Positions 17,715-22,239 of a stretch of DNA of 22,239 nucleotides are shown in pieces. Each line of letters starts with the position of its first letter. The first letter of the stretch is position 1. A program made the translations under genes and the position numbers. Below the pieces are notes generated by a model that was given only the letters and a program-made list of their open reading frames with translations, had not been told where the DNA came from and searched no databases. Source of the stretch: Hypsibius dujardini (Eukaryota; Tardigrada; Eutardigrada; Parachela; Hypsibiidae); assembly GCA_001579985.1 (NCBI GenBank), contig LRSR01003366.1, forward strand, positions 1 through 22,239, given 5' to 3'.

Positions 17715-19689
17715 AAGGAAGGGAAAGGAAGTTTCCGAAAAAAAGTGTCAGAAAGGAAGCTTTCGAAAAATATTTAAGCGCAACGTAACCCGTTCCCACA
17801 TACCTTGCAGTGCTTGCTAGAGAGGAAACATTTGTTGCCCACACTGAAACACTGCAGTCCCGAGCAGTTTGGCGGTAATTGACCACACTGACGATTGGCC
17901 AGACAGATACCCCCGAAGATGCAGTAGTTGCCGGGTGTGGCGCATGGAAGTCCCTTGAAGACGACGGACTTGGCTGACAAGGACGGCTTCCCGAGTTTCC
18001 CTATCCCTTTGTTAGTCGCTGCAGACGCCGGTGACATTTGATCGAACATTTGAACTTGTGAAGCATCACATGAAGACGGCACAGCAGCCATAACTAGGCA
18101 ATAAACAACGAAAAGTGCGGAAAAAAGAAGGGCCTTCATTATACTGTGGAGTATACCGCACTAGATGAAGCTTGCGGATCGTGTGGACCAGGAAAATGGC
18201 TTAATATTTGCCGGAATATAAGGATAGAAAGTTTTCGTAAATTTTTGTGAGGCAAGACAAGGAACTGAAGCAGGAAATGTATTAGGACAAAAAAGTGCAG
18301 TGATTTCCATTTACACCTGGTGTATTTATTCAGGGCCCCAGCCCCCCCAGCTCAACGCCTTGAAGGTACTGTTGAAAGAATAATGTCAAGATTTCGTAAT
18401 GAAATTTCTTACTTTTCGGTGAAAATGAAACTTCCTGCTGCAGTCTTCCGCTTCCTTTTCTACCTCGGAAATTCGAATGCCGTGTCTGTGTACCGGTGTA
18501 TGACGTAATCAAGCCTCATGGGGGCGCAATTTGTGTTTTGGTTATGTGATTTAATTTCTTAACATCGCTCTGCATCGGAGATAACTCTCCGCTCGAGGCA
18601 GCGACACTTTCCTATTAAAATGACCAAAGAGCGGACAACTTTGAAAATAGTAAGCAGTAAGTGGAGGAGAGTAAGACAGACAAAAAAGAAAGTCAAGAAC
18701 CAGTACTTGTACGTACTGAAGGTTTCATGCAAAAAAACGAGTAGCATGCAGGCAAGTACTCTGGCGCAGGACAGTTGGCTAGAATCTATACAGTTCAAGC
18801 TATGCTGAAGAGATGTCAGAGTTTAAAGAGCTTCCGGTTTCAGAGGTAGGTCGTTCCATATGCGATTTACGAGGTGGGTGAAAGATCGACGCGAGACGGC
18901 TAGAGGTGCTCCATTCTCGTCCAGAGTCCGGAAATGCAGTTTGTTATGTCTGCTGATCTCTCGACACCCGCACCGCAAAACGAAGCCTTCTCATCCATTA
19001 TCACCGCTCTGCGTCTAGTCATCTCCTACTGTTATTGGTATGCACGTACTTTCGTACTCTACTGTACTGGAGTGAGCTCTGGTTTATTTATGAGCATTAC
19101 TGTATTCTCTTGTGTGGACAGCTCTGGCATATTTATGAGCACTACTGTACTCTGTCTTGGTGGGTGTTTAAGTTGATGTGGCCATTGGTCATCTTAATAC
19201 ATTGTTCATGTGTCTGTACACTTACAGAATTTATAAGTTCACGAGTTGCTGTTGTGGGAAGATTAGTTCGTAGCATACTATTTTTCACTTCTTACGTCCT
19301 AGTAAGACGATAAGCGGTCTCCGTCCGTTATTCTACTAATATAATAGGGTCGACTTGATAAGTCTGGTTAGCTGCCGTGTCAAATTGAACTGCTTTGGGA
19401 TAGTTCTTGATTTCCCCGATCCGTTGAGTGTTACCTGTAACAGCAGAGGTGACAGTAATGGGAATAAAAGGCACGAATAGTAACTCTCCGAGGGGTAAAT
19501 ACATATTCCGTCACGTGACCGGCTCCGAGAACGTCCTTTAGGTTTCCGCTACGAGCCCTATCGAACTGTTATTGACCAATCAGTTTCTTTGCGGATCCGA
19601 TATACTGTACTGCACACAAATGTCTCGAGTATATAACACTTGTACGGTACAATCATTTTATTCTCCACTTTCGAACAGAAAAATTCAAT
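17715..19689. repeat. Segmental duplication copy 2, near-identical core
   Basis: Counterpart of 5865-7807 at about 98 percent by eye. It includes the second cysteine-rich gene, the 31-bp tract lost in copy 1 (18236-18266) and the 45-bp tandem repeat (19075-19164). The part upstream of the gene, 18140-19689, has no supported coding region. After 19689 the sequence is unrelated to copy 1. Confidence 0.88.
17774..18139 (-). CDS. Small cysteine-rich secreted protein, copy 2
   Basis: A 121-residue frame with the signal peptide, spacer and ten-cysteine domain of the gene at 5924-6289; all ten cysteines and the stop are kept. The two amino-acid differences are Ala for Val just after the first domain cysteine and Leu for Ile before the Pro-Pro pair. 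The donor-like site at the Lys110 codon is a full consensus here (AAG|GTATGT; copy 1 has AAA), which keeps open the chance of a further exon. The upstream 1.5 kb is equally conserved, so both copies should share regulation. Confidence 0.7.
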   Translation of the reverse strand: MKALLFSALFVVYCLVMAAVPSSCDASQVQMFDQMSPASAATNKGIGKLGKPSLSAKSVVFKGLPCATPGNYCIFGGICLANRQCGQLPPNCSGLQCFSVGNKCFLSSKHCKVCGNGLRCA

Positions 19690-19690
19690 C

Positions 19691-20019
19691 AACATCACCC
19701 AGCTCTAGGAGATAAACTGCAAGGTACCACCAAACACGCGACTTACTTCGTATTTACAGTAGATGAAGCCATGGCGTAATCAACAGTCTTGCAGCAAACT
19801 TGTGTGCCATTACAGGGGCATTTTCACGGCCGCAAAAAATCCACTAAAATTCGCGCCGATAGCGACGCAATTCTGTTCATCTGATTGAGTTGTGCTTCTT
19901 GAGAATTCTGTACGTATGAGTTGTGCCTCAAAATAACACAGAGCGAGCTGCCGGGTATTTTCACATTGCTTTTTTATATCTCTGTGTAGAAAGGTATATG
20001 GGACTCATCGAGTAATCGA
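19691..20019. other. Spacer before the four-TM gene
   Basis: Unrelated to anything else in the window. It should contain the promoter and 5' UTR of the four-TM gene. No TATA or other promoter element could be fixed. Confidence 0.4.
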
Positions 20020-20889
20020 ATGGACTTTGGGAATATGGCGACTCGAGGTCGGATTTGTTCGCTGCGCACGGCATCGCAGTGTGTTGCGGCTTATCATTTG
20101 GTACGCAACCGTTAAGTTGCCATGAGTCAGTAATCATTGAACAGGCATAACGATCCTCTGTGTCGATAGGTATTCAGTCATCCTAGGGATGATCAACATT
20201 CGTCTGGGATCTGGCGCGGTGACAGTGATCGTCGTAGCTGTGGGAAGCATTGCTTGGGGAGCCTTCCTCCTGTATGGAATACACACCGTATGTTCTCTAG
20301 GGACATATTTGAAGCACCATCTGCAACCTTCAACTCATTACTAAAGACGAGGTTGTTAAAAACGGGTCGTTCCAACTTTTTTTGAAGAGGAAATCGATAG
20401 AGACCGTTAATTAAAAACCGTGTCACAATCGCGAAAAAATTCAGTCGACTTATTTACGAATGCCGTTTCAGTTTAGTTTAGAAATCTTTTTTGTATGACA
20501 ATCTCCTTTCTCAGGGGAACTAACGGATGCTTCATCTGTGGATCGTCAGTTCTGTTCTCAGAATTCTGATACCAATAGGACTGACGATTTACTGCCTCGG
20601 TACACAAACGACAGCAGCCTTGTTTCCAATCTTCCTCATCGATATAGTAATTGAGGTACGTCGACCTATATTGTCGATACTTCTTCTGGAGATTGGCTTT
20701 AATTGCCTGTTACACGCTATTAGTAAAAGAACAGAACGGAATTCTCTATTTTTTCTTTATTTTTTATTATATTCTTTTCAGATTTTCTTCACTGTTGTCA
20801 TTCGCACGTTTTGGGCTGAGCTGCGCGCGACCAGTTACAGCGACGCCTCGGGCGACTACCAGGAGATCCAGCTATCCTATGGTGATTGA
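20020..20889 (+). pseudogene. Small four-TM membrane protein gene with one in-frame stop
   Basis: Four exons: 20020-20100 (donor GTACGC), about 20170 or 20178 to 20287 (donor GTATGT), 20515-20655 (acceptor CCTTTCTCAG, donor GTACGT) and 20782-20889 (acceptor TTCTTTTCAG, stop TGA). Exon 1 encodes a Cys-Ser-Leu-Arg-Thr N-terminus followed by the start of TM1 (CVAAYHL). Exon 2 holds TM2 (VTVIVVAVGSIAWGAFLLYG), exon 3 TM3 and most of TM4, and exon 4 the end of TM4 plus a polar tail (YQEIQLSYGD). The layout resembles arthropod four-TM proteins of the DUF4728 kind; that is from memory and tentative. Joining exons 2 and 3 in phase 0 gives codons GGG AAC TAA CGG ATG, so TAA at 20521-20523 interrupts an otherwise coherent protein. 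The exon 1-2 join needs the donor at 20113 (C|GTTAAG) with acceptor 20177, or another solution. It may be a young pseudogene, a polymorphic stop or a sequence error. Confidence 0.55.
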
Positions 20890-21521
20890 AAGGAACCCTG
20901 CGTTTTTTTCTAGTCTGAAATTCATGAGAGGTCTCCGAACGTTTTGGCACGGAATTTAGATTCACCAATCCACTCACTATTATCTATCTATTAAAAGCAA
21001 TTTCTATTTCGCGACACAAGGTAAACTATAACGCTGAGTTTTGGGTGTTTAAAATTTAAGTATCTACCGTCCAAAATTTATTAAGTCAGACAAATTCGTG
21101 TGATAAAATTTTTAAAATATTAGAAACCCAAACTACTTCCGTGGAAAAACATCTTGGGAGCTGAGAAATTTTTTTCTTGCTAACACGTTTGACGGCCCGG
21201 CTTAAATTTTCAACACAAACAAAGCGCCGGGTCGTCCTTAAACCGAAAGCCTTGACCCTTCTACCTGAAGACCTGCAAATAAATCTCCTCTTTAATTCCG
21301 AAAATTGCGATTAACGCTTGTTTTCTTATAATCATTTATCACCCAGACAAATTTAGGATAACAGCAAAATTAGCCTTGTTGAATTGCTCCTTTAGAGTCA
21401 GACGAGACGGATCTTTACGATATGCAGTAAACGATCTGCTTAAGTACAGTATCTTAGAGTACCAGCCGTAAAACCCGTTGTTCTCCTCTTCTTCTTCTTC
21501 TTCATCTTCTTCTCGCGAAAG
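20890..21521. other. Spacer, no gene seen
   Basis: Holds the 3' flank of the four-TM gene, a small inverted pair GACGGCCCGGC / GCCGGGTCGTC (21192-21236, related to the foldback ends at 2039 and 12310) and a TTC/TCT-rich microsatellite at 21482-21515. No coding-like frame. Confidence 0.5.
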
Positions 21522-22016
21522 CGCGTTAACCCTCGAGATACGTTTACTGACAAACCTCTAGCCATATAAAGCTCAGAAAAATGAATTTCAGGATGATAAA
21601 AACAGCTTGCTCTTATGGAAGGAAGCTCGGAATCGGGAAGCTAACTTCATCAAAAGTGGACACTAATATAGCCAGTCTGATTCAGCTGCGTCATGCTCGG
21701 CAAAGGGCGGCATATTGCCAAGGAAGCTTTTGATTGTTAAGTGGGATTTTCTATTAAACTCTAAATTACATTGAACTCCAGCAATAAATGAAAAGGCTGT
21801 AAAATTTATTGTCAGACAACTGTCAGTAGTTATTGCTCAAAGGAATGCGTCAGCGAAGCCAGGAGGACCTTCTTTTCCTCGACTTGCTCACGTGCCGGAC
21901 GGAACATCGACACCAATTCGTCCTGCTCAATCAACAGCAAACTGCCCTCCAGATAGATGTACTGCGTACGGAACCACTCAAGCGGGTTCATGCTTTGGAG
22001 GAAGCGAGCCTCCCAG
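21522..22016. repeat. Segmental duplication copy 2, distal diverged part
   Basis: Counterpart of 9390-9894. It carries the 3' flank and most of the coding sequence of the last lipase exon. Beyond 22016 the exon continues, where copy 1 breaks off. Confidence 0.85.
21805..21810 (-). promoter_or_regulatory. Polyadenylation signal of the lipase gene
   Basis: AATAAA on the minus strand, 20 bases past the stop codon at 21830, and kept at the same place in the relic (9678-9683). Confidence 0.7.
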
Positions 22017-22156
22017 TAGAAGACGACCGACTCCACCGTGCCCAAATCCCTCGGCGTTTCGAAGAAGAAGGTGTAGGTTTGGCCGGGATTTAATTCCACC
22101 GCCCTGTTTTTGAGACGCAATGAGCCAAAGTTCGGAAACATAGACAAAGAGATATG
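21830..22156 (-). CDS. Pancreatic-lipase-type protein, C-terminal PLAT domain (partial)
   Basis: The last 109 residues of a larger protein whose N-terminal part lies beyond the right edge. It follows the PLAT/LH2 domain of animal pancreatic-type lipases in order: HISLSMF, a glycine turn, LNPGQTYTFFFET, DLGTVESVVFYW, MNPLEW, YIYLEGSLLL, and near the end VEEKKVLLASLT, where the family has a comparable VREEVLL segment. In this family the PLAT domain packs against the catalytic alpha/beta-hydrolase domain and binds colipase or lipid surfaces of secreted enzymes. The catalytic Ser-Asp-His part is not in the window, so activity cannot be judged. Upstream the frame runs into a TCTG/TATG-rich microsatellite up to the edge, and no clear acceptor was found. 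A truncated copy lies at 9703-9899. Confidence 0.75.
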   Translation of the reverse strand, partial: HISLSMFPNFGSLRLKNRAVELNPGQTYTFFFETPRDLGTVESVVFYWEARFLQSMNPLEWFRTQYIYLEGSLLLIEQDELVSMFRPAREQVEEKKVLLASLTHSFEQ

Positions 22157-22239
22157 CATCCAGACATACAGACATACAGACAAACAGACATGCAAACAGG
22201 CAGACATACAGACTGACATACAGACAGACAGACAGACAG
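22157..22239. repeat. (CAGA)/(CAGACATA) microsatellite at window edge
   Basis: Imperfect tetra- and octanucleotide repeats of CAGA and CATA continue to the window end. On the coding strand of the lipase gene this is pyrimidine-rich and directly adjoins the PLAT exon, so it may serve as, or have grown in, the polypyrimidine tract of its intron. The Cys/Val-rich peptide in frame is a repeat artefact. Confidence 0.85.

Noticed and set aside
19740-19830. Cys-rich stretch on the minus strand (CPCNGTQVCCK) upstream of the four-TM gene
   Set aside because: A stop codon lies directly before it with no acceptor in between. It is too short to support as an exon.

Overview
The window looks like arthropod nuclear DNA. 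The evidence is a chemoreceptor-like 7-TM gene with small spliced introns, a pancreatic-lipase-type PLAT exon, a small four-TM protein gene with an SLRT-type N-terminus, and gene-poor, AT-leaning spacers packed with foldback and MITE elements. A springtail or crustacean would fit, but that placement is an inference. No bacterial, viral, rRNA, tRNA or CRISPR signature was seen.

Layout. (1) 160-1845 (+): a four-exon gustatory-receptor-like gene. (2) 1846-3870: spacer with a near-perfect hairpin (2950-3052), a hAT-type MITE with an exact 8-bp target duplication (3391-3605) and a hexanucleotide microsatellite. (3) 3871-9894: first copy of a segmental duplication, holding a foldback element, a Tc1/mariner-type MITE, a small cysteine-rich secreted protein gene (5924-6289, -), a truncated further copy of that gene (7811-8030), a roughly 770-bp foldback element and a truncated lipase PLAT exon. 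(4) 10123-11717: a stray relic of the receptor's last exon and a second hexanucleotide array. (5) 11718-16072 (-): a three-exon gene for an unrecognised secreted protein of 357 residues, with foldback elements filling its introns. (6) 16299-22016: second copy of the duplication, with the same foldback, the cysteine-rich gene again (17774-18139, -), a four-TM gene carrying one in-frame stop (20020-20889, +) that is absent from copy 1, and the intact PLAT exon (21830 to the window edge, -).

The two duplication copies lie about 12 kb apart. They have two different ages: the cysteine-rich gene and its flank (about 1.95 kb) are almost identical, while the sequence on both sides is clearly older and more diverged. 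This points to gene conversion or a second, recent duplication. The genes do not form a pathway. What they share is typical of environment-facing, fast-turnover loci (chemoreception, secretion, digestion) in a region remodelled by short DNA transposons. All identities and gene models were worked out by eye.
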